NCBI GenBank assembly: GCA_022605955.1
Contig: JAKCOZ010000310.1
Span: 62,001 to 126,000, forward strand
Length of the DNA: 64,000 nucleotides
Reading direction: 5' to 3'
Source of the DNA: Rallus limicola
Taxonomy: Eukaryota > Chordata > Aves > Gruiformes > Rallidae
The notes under the pieces were generated by a model that ran no database searches, was not told where the DNA came from, and saw nothing but the letters and a program-made list of their open reading frames with translations. Below, one piece after another: positions 34,081 through 48,500 of the stretch (positions within the stretch are counted from its first letter, which is position 1; each line of letters opens with the position of its first letter). The translations under genes were made by a program, and so were the position numbers.

Positions 34081-36600
34081 CATGAAAGGCATAGCTTGTC
34101 TGAAACCTCCTAAGAGGACACACAAGCAGACCCTGTCACTTTGGCTCTCAGCCTTTTCCTTTGCCTGGAAAGAGGGAACATGCCTGGAACCTCCTACGGT
34201 GCTTTTCTCGGCCCTAGCAGACTGCAGTTCAAAACATGCTAAACGTCCAGCAATAACTCCCAAAGTAAAGAAGCTAGGACATAAAGGCATAGCTTGTCTG
34301 AAACCTCCTAACAGGACACACAAGCAGACCCTGTCACTTTGGCTCTCAGCCTTTTCCTTTGCCTGGAAAGAGGGAACATGCCTGGAACCTCCTACGGTGC
34401 TTTTCTCGGCCCTAGCAGACTGCAGTTCAAAACATGCTAAACGTCCAGCAATAACTCCCAAAGTAAAGAAGCTAGGACTGAAAGGCATAGCTTGTCTGAA
34501 ACCTCCTAACAGGACACACAAGCAGACCCTGTCACTTTGGCTCTCAGCCTTTTCCTTTGCCTGGAAAGAAGGAACATACCTGCTACCTCCTACAGTGCTT
34601 TTCTCGGCCCTAGCAGACTGCAGTTCAAAACATGCTAAACGTCCAGCAATAACTCCCAAAGTAAAGAAGCTAGGACTGAAAGGCATAGCTTGTCTGAAAC
34701 CTCCTAACAGGACACACAAGCAGACCCTGTCACTTTGGCTCTCAGCCTTTTCCTTTGCCTGGAAAGAAGGAACATACCTGCTACCTCCTACAGTGCTTTT
34801 CTCGGCCCTAGCAGACTGCAGTTCAAAACATGCTAAACGTCCAGCAATAACTCCCAAAGTAAAGAAGCTAGGACTGAAAGGCATAGCTTGTCTGAAACCT
34901 CCTAACAGGACACACAAGCAGACCCTGTCACTTTGGCTCTCAGCCTTTTCCTTTGCATGGAAAGAGGGAACATGCCTGGAACCTCCTACGGTGCTTTTCT
35001 CGGCCCTAGCAGACTGCAGTTCAAAACATGCTAAACGTCCAGCAATAACTCCCAAAGTAAAGAAGCTAGGACTGAAAGGCATAGCTTGTCTGAAACCTCC
35101 TAACAGGACACACAAGCAGACCCTGTCAATTTTGCTCTCAGCCTTTTCCTTTGCATGGAAAGAGGGAACATACCTGCTACCTCCTACAGTGCTTTTCTCG
35201 GCCCTAGCAGACTGCAGTTCAAAACATGCTAAACGTCCAGCAATAACTCCCAAAGTAAAGAAGCTAGGCATGAAAGGCATAGCTTGTCTGAAACCTCCTA
35301 ACAGGACACACAAGCAGACCCTGTCACTTTGGCTCTCAGCCTTTTCCTTTGCCTGGAAAGAGGGAACATGCCTGGAAGCTCCTACGGTGCTTTTCTCGGC
35401 CCTAGCAGACTGCAGTTCAAAACATGCTAAACGTCCAGCAATAACTCCCAAAGTAAAGAAGCTAGGACTGAAAGGCATAGCTTGTCTGAAACCTCCTAAC
35501 AGGACACACAAGCAGACCCTGTCACTTTGGCTCTCAGCCTTTTCCTTTGCCTGGAAAGAGGGAACATGCCTGGAACCTCCTACGGTGCTTTTCTCGGCCC
35601 TAGCAGACTGCAGTTCAAAACATGCTAAACGTCCAGCAATAACTCCCAAAGTAAAGAAGCTAGGACTGAAAGGCATAGCTTGTCTGAAACCTCCTAACAG
35701 GACACACAAGCAGACCCTGTCACTTTGGCTCTCAGCCTTTTCCTTTGCCTGGAAAGAGGGAACATGCCTGGAACCTCCTACGGTGCTTTTCTCGGCCCTA
35801 GCAGACTGCAGTTCAAAACATGCTAAACGTCCAGCAATAACTCCCAAAGTAAAGAAGCTAGGACTGAAAGGCATAGCTTGTCTGAAACCTCCTAACAGGA
35901 CACACAAGCAGACCCTGTCACTTTGGCTCTCAGCCTTTTCCTTTGCCTGGAAAGAGGGAACATGCCTGGAACCTCCTACGGTGCTTTTCTCGGCCCTAGC
36001 AGACTGCAGTTCAAAACATGCTAAACGTCCAGCAATAACTCCCAAAGTAAAGAAGCTAGGCATGAAAGGCATAGCTTGTCTGAAACCTCCTAACAGGACA
36101 CACAAACAGACCCTGTCACTTTGGCTCTCAGCCTTTTCCTTTGCCTGGAAAGAGGGAACATGCCTGGAACCTCCTACGGTGCTTTTCTCGGCCCTAGCAG
36201 ACTGCAGTTCAAAACATGCTAAACGTCCAGCAATAACTCCCAAAGTAAAGAAGCTAGGACTGAAAGGCATAGCTTGTCTGAAACCTCCTAACAGGACACA
36301 CAAGCAGACCCTGTCACTTTGGCTCTCAGCCTTTTCCTTTGCCTGGAAAGAGGGAACATGCCTGGAACCTCCTACGGTGCTTTTCTCGGCCCTAGCAGAC
36401 TGCAGTTCAAAACTTGCTAAACGTCCAGCAATAACTCCCAAAGTAAAGAAGCTAGGACTGAAAGGCATAGCTTGTCTGAAACCTCCTAACAGGACACACA
36501 AGCAGACCCTGTCACTTTGGCTCTCAGCCTTTTCCTTTGCCTGGAAAGAAGGAACATACCTGCTACCTCCTACAGTGCTTTTCTCGGCCCTAGCAGACTG
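34081..36600 (-). repeat. R0: segment related to the block R super-repeat at a 33-monomer lag
   Basis: Four ordered markers, cctaagagg (34114), ggacataaagg (34277), tcaatttt (35126) and aaaacttgc (36413), reappear exactly 6534 bp (33 x 198) later at 40648, 40811, 41660 and 42947. The super-repeat's first two markers (cagtgcgttt, and cagcgctttt with ggccatagc) are not at the corresponding positions near 33012 and 33208, so only this internal part is shared. Confidence 0.85.
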
Positions 36601-37166
36601 CAGTTCAAAACATGCTAAACGTCCAGCAATAACTCCCAAAGTAAAGAAGCTAGGCATGAAAGGCATAGCTTGTCTGAAACCTCCTAACAGGACACACAAG
36701 CAGACCCTGTCACTTTGGCTCTCAGCCTTTTCCTTTGCCTGGAAAGAAGGAACATACCTGCTACCTCCTACAGTGCTTTTCTCGGCCCTAGCAGACTGCA
36801 GTTCAAAACATGCTAAACGTCCAGCAATAACTCCCAAAGTAAAGAAGCTAGGACTGAAAGGCATAGCTTGTCTGAAACCTCCTAACAGGACACACAAGCA
36901 GACCCTGTCACTTTGGCTCTCAGCCTTTTCCTTTGCCTGGAAAGAGGGAACATGCCTGGAACCTCCTACGGTGCTTTTCTCGGCCCTAGCAGACTGCAGT
37001 TCAAAACATGCTAAACGTCCAGCAATAACTCCCAAAGTAAAGAAGCTAGGCATGAAAGGCATAGCTTGTCTGAAACCTCCTAACAGGACACACAAGCAGA
37101 CCCTGTCACTTTGGCTCTCAGCCTTTTCCTTTGCCTGGAAAGAGGGAACATGCCTGGAACCTCCTA

Positions 37167-37958
37167 CGGTGCTTTTCTCGGCCCTAGCAGACTGCAGTTC
37201 AAAACATGCTAAATGTCCAGCAATAACTCCCAAAGTAAAGAAGCTAGGCATGAAAGGCATAGCTTGTCTGAAACCTCCTAACAGGACACACAAGCAGACC
37301 CTGTCACTTTGGCTCTCAGCCTTTTCCTTTGCCTGGAAAGAGGGAACATGCCTGGAACCTCCTACGGTGCTTTTCTCGGCCCTAGCAGACTGCAGTTCAA
37401 AACATGCTAAATGTCCAGCAATAACTCCCAAAGTAAAGAAGCTAGGCATGAAAGGCATAGCTTGTCTGAAACCTCCTAACAGGACACACAAGCAGACCCT
37501 GTCACTTTGGCTCTCAGCCTTTTCCTTTGCCTGGAAAGAGGGAACATGCCTGGAACCTCCTACGGTGCTTTTCTCGGCCCTAGCAGACTGCAGTTCAAAA
37601 CATGCTAAATGTCCAGCAATAACTCCCAAAGTAAAGAAGCTAGGCATGAAAGGCATAGCTTGTCTGAAACCTCCTAACAGGACACACAAGCAGACCCTGT
37701 CACTTTGGCTCTCAGCCTTTTCCTTTGCCTGGAAAGAGGGAACATGCCTGGAACCTCCTACGGTGCTTTTCTCGGCCCTAGCAGACTGCAGTTCAAAACA
37801 TGCTAAATGTCCAGCAATAACTCCCAAAGTAAAGAAGCTAGGCATGAAAGGCATAGCTTGTCTGAAACCTCCTAACAGGACACACAAGCAGACCCTGTCA
37901 CTTTGGCTCTCAGCCTTTTCCTTTGCCTGGAAAGAGGGAACATGCCTGGAACCTCCTA
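37167..37958 (-). repeat. Run of four near-identical monomers (ctaaatgtccag type)
   Basis: Four consecutive units carry ctaaatgtccag in place of ctaaacgtccag, at 37214, 37412, 37610 and 37808. By eye they are otherwise the same class A type. Elsewhere the variant occurs singly (46521 and 57807, themselves 57 x 198 bp apart). This is a local one-monomer expansion and probably among the youngest events in block R. Confidence 0.88.
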
Positions 37959-39545
37959 CGGTGCTTTTCTCGGCCCTAGCAGACTGCAGTTCAAAACATG
38001 CTAAACGTCCAGCAATAACTCCCAAAGTAAAGAAGCTAGGCATGAAAGGCATAGCTTGTCTGAAACCTCCTAACAGGACACACAAGCAGACCCTGTCACT
38101 TTGGCTCTCAGCCTTTTCCTTTGCCTGGAAAGAGGGAACATGCCTGGAACCTCCTACGGTGCTTTTCTCGGCCCTAGCAGACTGCAGTTCAAAACATGCT
38201 AAACGTCCAGCAATAACTCCCAAAGTAAAGAAGCTAGGACTGAAAGGCATAGCTTGTCTGAAACCTCCTAACAGGACATACAAGCAGACCCTGTCACTTT
38301 GGCTCTCAGCCTTTTCCTTTGCCTGGAAAGAGGGAACATGCCTGGAACCTCCTACGGTGCTTTTCTCGGCCCTAGCAGACTGCAGTTCAAAACATGCTAA
38401 ACGTCCAGCAATAACTCCCAAAGTAAAGAAGCTAGGCATGAAAGGCATAGCTTGTCTGAAACCTCCTAACAGGACACACAAGCAGACCCTGTCACTTTGG
38501 CTCTCAGCCTTTTCCTTTGCCTGGAAAGAGGGAACATGCCTGGAACCTCCTACGGTGCTTTTCTCGGCCCTAGCAGACTGCAGTTCAAAACATGCTAAAC
38601 GTCCAGCAATAACTCCCAAAGTAAAGAAGCTAGGCATGAAAGGCATAGCTTGTCTGAAACCTCCTAACAGGACACACAAGCAGACCCTGTCACTTTGGCT
38701 CTCAGCCTTTTCCTTTGCCTGGAAAGAGGGAACATGCCTGGAACCTCCTACGGTGCTTTTCTCGGCCCTAGCAGACTGCAGTTCAAAACATGCTAAACGT
38801 CCAGCAATAACTCCCAAAGTAAAGAAGCTAGGACTGAAAGGCATAGCTTGTCTGAAACCTCCTAACAGGACACACAAGCAGACCCTGTCACTTTGGCTCT
38901 CAGCCTTTTCCTTTGCCTGGAAAGAGGGAACATGCCTGGAACCTCCTACGGTGCTTTTCTCGGCCCTAGCAGACTGCAGTTCAAAACATGCTAAACGTCC
39001 AGCAATAACTCCCAAAGTAAAGAAGCTAGGACTGAAAGGCATAGCTTGTCTGAAACCTCCTAACAGGACACACAAGCAGACCCTGTCACTTTGGCTCTCA
39101 GCCTTTTCCTTTGCATGGAAAGAGGGAACATGCCTGGAACCTCCTACGGTGCTTTTCTCGGCCCTAGCAGACTGCAGTTCAAAACATGCTAAACGTCCAG
39201 CAATAACTCCCAAAGTAAAGAAGCTAGGCATGAAAGGCATAGCTTGTCTGAAACCTCCTAACAGGACACACAAGCAGACCCTGTCACTTTGGCTCTCAGC
39301 CTTTTCCTTTGCCTGGAAAGAGGGAACATGCCTGGAACCTCCTACGGTGCTTTTCTCGGCCCTAGCAGACTGCAGTTCAAAACATGCTAAACGTCCAGCA
39401 ATAACTCCCAAAGTAAAGAAGCTAGGCATGAAAGGCATAGCTTGTCTGAAACCTCCTAACAGGACACACAAGCAGACCCTGTCACTTTGGCTCTCAGCCT
39501 TTTCCTTTGCCTGGAAAGAAGGAACATACCTGCTACCTCCTACAG

Positions 39546-42500
39546 TGCGTTTCTCGGCCCTAGCAGACTGCAGTTCAAAACATGCTAAACGTCCAGCAAT
39601 AACTCCCAAAGTAAAGAAGCTAGGCATGAAAGGCATAGCTTGTCTGAAACCTCCTAACAGGACACACAAGCAGACCCTGTCACTTTGGCTCTCAGCCTTT
39701 TCCTTTGCCTGGAAAGAAGGAACATACCTGCTACCTCCTACAGCGCTTTTCTCGGCCATAGCAGACTGCAGTTCAAAACATGCTAAACGTCCAGCAATAA
39801 CTCCCAAAGTAAAGAAGCTAGGACTGAAAGGCATAGCTTGTCTGAAACCTCCTAACAGGACACACAAGCAGACCCTGTCACTTTGGCTCTCAGCGTTTTC
39901 CTTTGCCTGGAAAGAGGGAACATGCCTGGAACCTCCTACGGTGCTTTTCTCGGCCCTAGCAGACTGCAGTTCAAAACATGCTAAACGTCCAGCAATAACT
40001 CCCAAAGTAAAGAAGCTAGGACTGAAAGGCATAGCTTGTCTGAAACCTCCTAACAGGACACACAAGCAGACCCTGTCACTTTGGCTCTCAGCCTTTTCCT
40101 TTGCCTGGAAAGAGGGAACATGCCTGGAACCTCCTACGGTGCTTTTCTCGGCCCTAGCAGACTGCAGTTCAAAACATGCTAAACGTCCAGCAATAACTCC
40201 CAAAGTAAAGAAGCTAGGACTGAAAGGCATAGCTTGTCTGAAACCTCCTAACAGGACACACAAGCAGACCCTGTCACTTTGGCTCTCAGCCTTTTCCTTT
40301 GCCTGGAAAGAGGGAACATGCCTGGAACCTCCTACGGTGCTTTTCTCGGCCCTAGCAGACTGCAGTTCAAAACATGCTAAACGTCCAGCAATAACTCCCA
40401 AAGTAAAGAAGCTAGGACTGAAAGGCATAGCTTGTCTGAAACCTCCTAACAGGACACACAAGCAGACCCTGTCACTTTGGCTCTCAGCCTTTTCCTTTGC
40501 CTGGAAAGAGGGAACATGCCTGGAACCTCCTACGGTGCTTTTCTCGGCCCTAGCAGACTGCAGTTCAAAACATGCTAAACGTCCAGCAATAACTCCCAAA
40601 GTAAAGAAGCTAGGCATGAAAGGCATAGCTTGTCTGAAACCTCCTAAGAGGACACACAAGCAGACCCTGTCACTTTGGCTCTCAGCCTTTTCCTTTGCCT
40701 GGAAAGAGGGAACATGCCTGGAACCTCCTACGGTGCTTTTCTCGGCCCTAGCAGACTGCAGTTCAAAACATGCTAAACGTCCAGCAATAACTCCCAAAGT
40801 AAAGAAGCTAGGACATAAAGGCATAGCTTGTCTGAAACCTCCTAACAGGACACACAAGCAGACCCTGTCACTTTGGCTCTCAGCCTTTTCCTTTGCCTGG
40901 AAAGAGGGAACATGCCTGGAACCTCCTACGGTGCTTTTCTCGGCCCTAGCAGACTGCAGTTCAAAACATGCTAAACGTCCAGCAATAACTCCCAAAGTAA
41001 AGAAGCTAGGACTGAAAGTCATAGCTTGTCTGAAACCTCCTAACAGGACACACAAGCAGACCCTGTCACTTTGGCTCTCAGCCTTTTCCTTTGCCTGGAA
41101 AGAAGGAACATACCTGCTACCTCCTACAGTGCTTTTCTCGGCCCTAGCAGACTGCAGTTCAAAACATGCTAAACGTCCAGCAATAACTCCCAAAGTAAAG
41201 AAGCTAGGACTGAAAGGCATAGCTTGTCTGAAACCTCCTAACAGGACACACAAGCAGACCCTGTCACTTTGGCTCTCAGCCTTTTCCTTTGCCTGGAAAG
41301 AAGGAACATACCTGCTACCTCCTACAGTGCTTTTCTCGGCCCTAGCAGACTGCAGTTCAAAACATGCTAAACGTCCAGCAATAACTCCCAAAGTAAAGAA
41401 GCTAGGACTGAAAGGCATAGCTTGTCTGAAACCTCCTAACAGGACACACAAGCAGACCCTGTCACTTTGGCTCTCAGCCTTTTCCTTTGCATGGAAAGAG
41501 GGAACATGCCTGGAACCTCCTACGGTGCTTTTCTCGGCCATAGCAGACTGCAGTTCAAAACATGCTAAACGTCCAGCAATAACTCCCAAAGTAAAGAAGC
41601 TAGGCATGAAAGGCATAGCTTGTCTGAAACCTCCTAACAGGACACACAAGCAGACCCTGTCAATTTTGCTCTCAGCCTTTTCCTTTGCATGGAAAGAGGG
41701 AACATACCTGCTACCTCCTACAGTGCTTTTCTCGGCCCTAGCAGACTGCAGTTCAAAACATGCTAAACGTCCAGCAATAACTCCCAAAGTAAAGAAGCTA
41801 GGCATGAAAGGCATAGCTTGTCTGAAACCTCCTAACAGGACACACAAGCAGACCCTGTCACTTTGGCTCTCAGCCTTTTCCTTTGCCTGGAAAGAGGGAA
41901 CATGCCTGGAAGCTCCTACGGTGCTTTTCTCGGCCCTAGCAGACTGCAGTTCAAAACATGCTAAACGTCCAGCAATAACTCCCAAAGTAAAGAAGCTAGG
42001 ACTGAAAGGCATAGCTTGTCTGAAACCTCCTAACAGGACACACAAGCAGACCCTGTCACTTTGGCTCTCAGCCTTTTCCTTTGCCTGGAAAGAGGGAACA
42101 TGCCTGGAACCTCCTACGGTGCTTTTCTCGGCCCTAGCAGACTGCAGTTCAAAACATGCTAAACGTCCAGCAATAACTCCCAAAGTAAAGAAGCTAGGAC
42201 TGAAAGGCATAGCTTGTCTGAAACCTCCTAACAGGACACACAAGCAGACCCTGTCACTTTGGCTCTCAGCCTTTTCCTTTGCCTGGAAAGAGGGAACATG
42301 CCTGGAACCTCCTACGGTGCTTTTCTCGGCCCTAGCAGACTGCAGTTCAAAACATGCTAAACGTCCAGCAATAACTCCCAAAGTAAAGAAGCTAGGACTG
42401 AAAGGCATAGCTTGTCTGAAACCTCCTAACAGGACACACAAGCAGACCCTGTCACTTTGGCTCTCAGCCTTTTCCTTTGCCTGGAAAGAGGGAACATGCC

Positions 42501-45500
42501 TGGAACCTCCTACGGTGCTTTTCTCGGCCCTAGCAGACTGCAGTTCAAAACATGCTAAACGTCCAGCAATAACTCCCAAAGTAAAGAAGCTAGGCATGAA
42601 AGGCATAGCTTGTCTGAAACCTCCTAACAGGACACACAAGCAGACCCTGTCACTTTGGCTCTCAGCCTTTTCCTTTGCCTGGAAAGAGGGAACATGCCTG
42701 GAACCTCCTACGGTGCTTTTCTCGGCCCTAGCAGACTGCAGTTCAAAACATGCTAAACGTCCAGCAATAACTCCCAAAGTAAAGAAGCTAGGCATGAAAG
42801 GCATAGCTTGTCTGAAACCTCCTAACAGGACACACAAGCAGACCCTGTCACTTTGGCTCTCAGCCTTTTCCTTTGCCTGGAAAGAGGGAACATGCCTGGA
42901 ACCTCCTACGGTGCTTTTCTCGGCCCTAGCAGACTGCAGTTCAAAACTTGCTAAACGTCCAGCAATAACTCCCAAAGTAAAGAAGCTAGGACTGAAAGGC
43001 ATAGCTTGTCTGAAACCTCCTAACAGGACACACAAGCAGACCCTGTCACTTTGGCTCTCAGCCTTTTCCTTTGCCTGGAAAGAAGGAACATACCTGCTAC
43101 CTCCTACAGTGCTTTTCTCGGCCCTAGCAGACTGCAGTTCAAAACATGCTAAACGTCCAGCAATAACTCCCAAAGTAAAGAAGCTAGGACTGAAAGGCAT
43201 AGCTTGTCTGAAACCTCCTAACAGGACACACAAGCAGACCCTGTCACTTTGGCTCTCAGCCTTTTCCTTTGCCTGGAAAGAGGGAACATGCCTGGAACCT
43301 CCTACGGTGCTTTTCTCGGCCCTAGCAGACTGCAGTTCAAAACATGCTAAACGTCCAGCAATAACTCCCAAAGTAAAGAAGCTAGGACTGAAAGGCATAG
43401 CTTGTCTGAAACCTCCTAACAGGACACACAAGCAGACCCTGTCACTTTGGCTCTCAGCCTTTTCCTTTGCCTGGAAAGAAGGAACATGCCTGGAACCTCC
43501 TACAGTGCTTTTCTCGGCCCTAGCAGACTGCAGTTCAAAACATGCTAAACGTCCAGCAATAACTCCCAAAGTAAAGAAGCTAGGACTGAAAGGCATAGCT
43601 TGTCTGAAACCTCCTAACAGGACACACAAGCAGACCCTGTCACTTTGGCTCTCAGCCTTTTCCTTTGCCTGGAAAGAGGGAACATGCCTGGAACCTCCTA
43701 CGGTGCTTTTCTCGGCCCTAGCAGACTGCAGTTCAAAACATGCTAAACGTCCAGCAATAACTCCCAAAGTAAAGAAGCTAGGCATAAAAGGCATAGCTTG
43801 TCTGAAACCTCCTAACAGGACACACAAGCAGACCCTGTCACTTTGGCTCTCAGCCTTTTCCTTTGCCTGGAAAGAGGGAACATGCCTGGAACCTCCTACG
43901 GTGCTTTTCTCGGCCCTAGCAGACTGCAGTTCAAAACATGCTAAACGTCCAGCAATAACTCCCAAAGTAAAGAAGCTAGGACTGAAAGGCATAGCTTGAC
44001 TGAAACCTCCTAACAGGACACACAAGCAGACCCTGTCACTTTGGCTCTCAGCCTTTTCCTTTGCCTGGAAAGAAGGAACATACCTGCTACCTCCTACAGT
44101 GCTTTTCTCGGCCCTAGCAGACTGCAGTTCAAAACATGCTAAACGTCCAGCAATAACTCCCAAAGTAAAGAAGCTAGGACTGAAAGGCATAGCTTGTCTG
44201 AAACCTCCTAACAGGACACACAAGCAGACCCTGTCACTTTGGCTCTCAGCCTTTTCCTTTGCCTGGAAAGAAGGAACATACCTGCTACCTCCTACAGTGC
44301 TTTTCTCGGCCCTAGCAGACTGCAGTTCAAAACATGCTAAACGTCCAGCAATAACTCCCAGAGTAAAGAAGCTAGGACTGAAAGGCATAGCTTGTCTGAA
44401 ACCTCCTAACAGGACACACAAGCAGACCCTGTCACTTTGGCTCTCAGCCTTTTCCTTTGCCTGGAAAGAGGGAACATGCCTGGAACCTCCTACGGTGCTT
44501 TTCTCGGCCCTAGCAGACTGCAGTTCAAAACTTGCTAAACTTCCAGCAATAACTCCCAAAGTAAAGAAGCTAGGACTGAAAGGCATAGCTTGTCTGAAAC
44601 CTCCTAACAGGACACACAAGCAGACCCTGTCACTTTGGCTCTCAGCCTTTTCCTTTGCCTGGAAAGAAGGAACATACCTGCTACCTCCTACAGTGCTTTT
44701 CTCGGCCCTAGCAGACTGCAGTTCAAAACATGCTAAACGTCCAGCAATAACTCCCAAAGTAAAGAAGCTAGGACTGAAAGGCATAGCTTGTCTGAAACCT
44801 CCTAACAGGACACACAAGCAGACCCTGTCACTTTGGCTCTCAGCCTTTTCCTTTGCCTGGAAAGAGGGAACATGCCTGGAACCTCCTACGGTGCTTTTCT
44901 CGGCCCTAGCAGACTGCAGTTCAAAACATGCTAAACGTCCAGCAATAACTCCCAAAGTAAAGAAGCTAGGACTGAAAGGCATAGCTTGTCTGAAACCTCC
45001 TAACAGGACACACAAGCAGACCCTGTCACTTTGGCTCTCAGCCTTTTCCTTTGCCTGGAAAGAAGGAACATGCCTGGAACCTCCTACGGTGCTTTTCTCG
45101 GCCCTAGCAGACTGCAGTTCAAAACATGCTAAACGTCCAGCAATAACTCCCAAAGTAAAGAAGCTAGGCATGAAAGGCATAGCTTGTCTGAAACCTCCTA
45201 ACAGGACACACAAGCAGACCCTGTCACTTTGGCTCTCAGCCTTTTCCTTTGCCTGGAAAGAGGGAACAAGCCTGGAACCTCCTACGGTGCTTTTCTCGGC
45301 CCTAGCAGACTGCAGTTCAAAACATGCTAAACGTCCAGCAATAACTCCCAAAGTAAAGAAGCTAGGACTGAAAGGCATAGCTTGTCTGAAACCTCCTAAC
45401 AGGACACACAAGCAGACCCTGTCACTTTGGCTCTCAGCCTTTTCCTTTGCCTGGAAAGAGGGAACATGCCTGGAACCTCCTACGGTGCTTTTCTCGGCCC

Positions 45501-48500
45501 TAGCAGACTGCAGTTCAAAACATGCTAAACGTCCAGCAATAACTCCCAAAGTAAAGAAGCTAGGCATGAAAGGCATAGCTTGTCTGAAACCTCCTAACAG
45601 GACACACAAGCAGACCCTGTCACTTTGGCTCTCAGCCTTTTCCTTTGTCTGGAAAGAGGGAACATGCCTGGAACCTCCTACGGTGCTTTTCTCGGCCCTA
45701 GCAGACTGCAGTTCAAAACATGCTAAACGTCCAGCAATAACTCCCAAAGTAAAGAAGCTAGGACTGAAAGGCATAGCTTGTCTGAAACCTCCTAACAGGA
45801 CAACACAAGCAGACCCTGTCACTTTGGCTCTCAGCCTTTTCCTTTGCCTGGAAAGAGGGAACATGCCTGGAACCTCCTACGGTGCTTTTCTCGGCCCTAG
45901 CAGACTGCAGTTCAAAACATGCTAAACGTCCAGCAATAACTCCCAAAGTAAAGAAGCTAGGCATGAAAGGCATAGCTTGTCTGAAACCTCCTAACAGGAC
46001 ACACAAGCAGACCCTGTCACTTTGGCTCTCAGCCTTTTCCTTTGCCTGGAAAGAAGGAACATACCTGCTACCTCCTACAGTGCTTTTCTCGGCCCTAGCA
46101 GACTGCAGTTCAAAACATGCTAAACGTCCAGCAATAACTCCCAAAGTAAAGAAGCTAGGACTGAAAGGCATAGCTTGTCTGAAACCTCCTAACAGGACAC
46201 ACAAGCAGACCCTGTCACTTTGGCTCTCAGCCTTTTCCTTTGCCTGGAAAGAGGGAACATGCCTGGAACCTCCTACGGTGCTTTTCTCGGCCCTAGCAGA
46301 CTGCAGTTCAAAACATGCTAAACGTCCAGCAATAACTCCCAAAGTAAAGAAGCTAGGCATGAAAGGCATAGCTTGTCTGAAACCTCCTAACAGGACACAC
46401 AAGCAGACCCTGTCACTTTGGCTCTCAGCCTTTTCCTTTGCCTGGAAAGAGGGAACATGCCTGGAACCTCCTACGGTGCTTTTCTCGGCCCTAGCAGACT
46501 GCAGTTCAAAACATGCTAAATGTCCAGCAATAACTCCCAAAGTAAAGAAGCTAGGCATGAAAGGCATAGCTTGTCTGAAACCTCCTAACAGGACACACAA
46601 GCAGACCCTGTCACTTTGGCTCTCAGCCTTTTCCTTTGCCTGGAAAGAGGGAACATGCCTGGAACCTCCTACGGTGCTTTTCTCGGCCCTAGCAGACTGC
46701 AGTTCAAAACATGCTAAACGTCCAGCAATAACTCCCAAAGTAAAGAAGCTAGGCATGAAAGGCATAGCTTGTCTGAAACCTCCTAACAGGACACACAAGC
46801 AGACCCTGTCACTTTGGCTCTCAGCCTTTTCCTTTGCCTGGAAAGAGGGAACATGCCTGGAACCTCCTACGGTGCTTTTCTCGGCCCTAGCAGACTGCAG
46901 TTCAAAACATGCTAAACGTCCAGCAATAACTCCCAAAGTAAAGAAGCTAGGACTGAAAGGCATAGCTTGTCTGAAACCTCCTAACAGGACATACAAGCAG
47001 ACCCTGTCACTTTGGCTCTCAGCCTTTTCCTTTGCCTGGAAAGAGGGAACATGCCTGGAACCTCCTACGGTGCTTTTCTCGGCCCTAGCAGACTGCAGTT
47101 CAAAACATGCTAAACGTCCAGCAATAACTCCCAAAGTAAAGAAGCTAGGCATGAAAGGCATAGCTTGTCTGAAACCTCCTAACAGGACACACAAGCAGAC
47201 CCTGTCACTTTGGCTCTCAGCCTTTTCCTTTGCCTGGAAAGAGGGAACATGCCTGGAACCTCCTACGGTGCTTTTCTCGGCCCTAGCAGACTGCAGTTCA
47301 AAACATGCTAAACGTCCAGCAATAACTCCCAAAGTAAAGAAGCTAGGCATGAAAGGCATAGCTTGTCTGAAACCTCCTAACAGGACATACAAGCAGACCC
47401 TGTCACTTTGGCTCTCAGCCTTTTCCTTTGCCTGGAAAGAGGGAACATGCCTGGAACCTCCTACGGTGCTTTTCTCGGCCCTAGCAGACTGCAGTTCAAA
47501 ACATGCTAAACGTCCAGCAATAACTCCCAAAGTAAAGAAGCTAGGCATGAAAGGCATAGCTTGTCTGAAACCTCCTAACAGGACACACAAGCAGACCCTG
47601 TCACTTTGGCTCTCAGCCTTTTCCTTTGCCTGGAAAGAGGGAACATGCCTGGAAGCTCCTACGGTGCTTTTCTCGGCCCTAGCAGACTGCAGTTCAAAAC
47701 ATGCTAAACGTCCAGCAATAACTCCCAAAGTAAAGAAGCTAGGACTGAAAGGCATAGCTTGTCTGAAACCTCCTAACAGGACATACAAGCAGACCCTGTC
47801 ACTTTGGCTCTCAGCCTTTTCCTTTGCCTGGAAAGAGGGAACATGCCTGGAACCTCCTACGGTGCTTTTCTCGGCCCTAGCAGACTGCAGTTCAAAACAT
47901 GCTAAACGTCCAGCAATAACTCCCAAAGTAAAGAAGCTAGGCATGAAAGGCATAGCTTGTCTGAAACCTCCTAACAGGACACACAAGCAGACCCTGTCAC
48001 TTTGGCTCTCAGCCTTTTCCTTTGCCTGGAAAGAGGGAACATGCCTGGAACCTCCTACGGTGCTTTTCTCGGCCCTAGCAGACTGCAGTTCAAAACATGC
48101 TAAACGTCCAGCAATAACTCCCAAAGTAAAGAAGCTAGGACTGAAAGGCATAGCTTGTCTGAAACCTCCTAACAGGACACACAAGCAGACCCTGTCACTT
48201 TGGCTCTCAGCCTTTTCCTTTGCCTGGAAAGAGGGAACATGCCTGGAACCTCCTACGGTGCTTTTCTCGGCCCTAGCAGACTGCAGTTCAAAACATGCTA
48301 AACGTCCAGCAATAACTCCCAAAGTAAAGAAGCTAGGACTGAAAGGCATAGCTTGTCTGAAACCTCCTAACAGGACACACAAGCAGACCCTGTCACTTTG
48401 GCTCTCAGCCTTTTCCTTTGCATGGAAAGAGGGAACATGCCTGGAACCTCCTACGGTGCTTTTCTCGGCCCTAGCAGACTGCAGTTCAAAACATGCTAAA

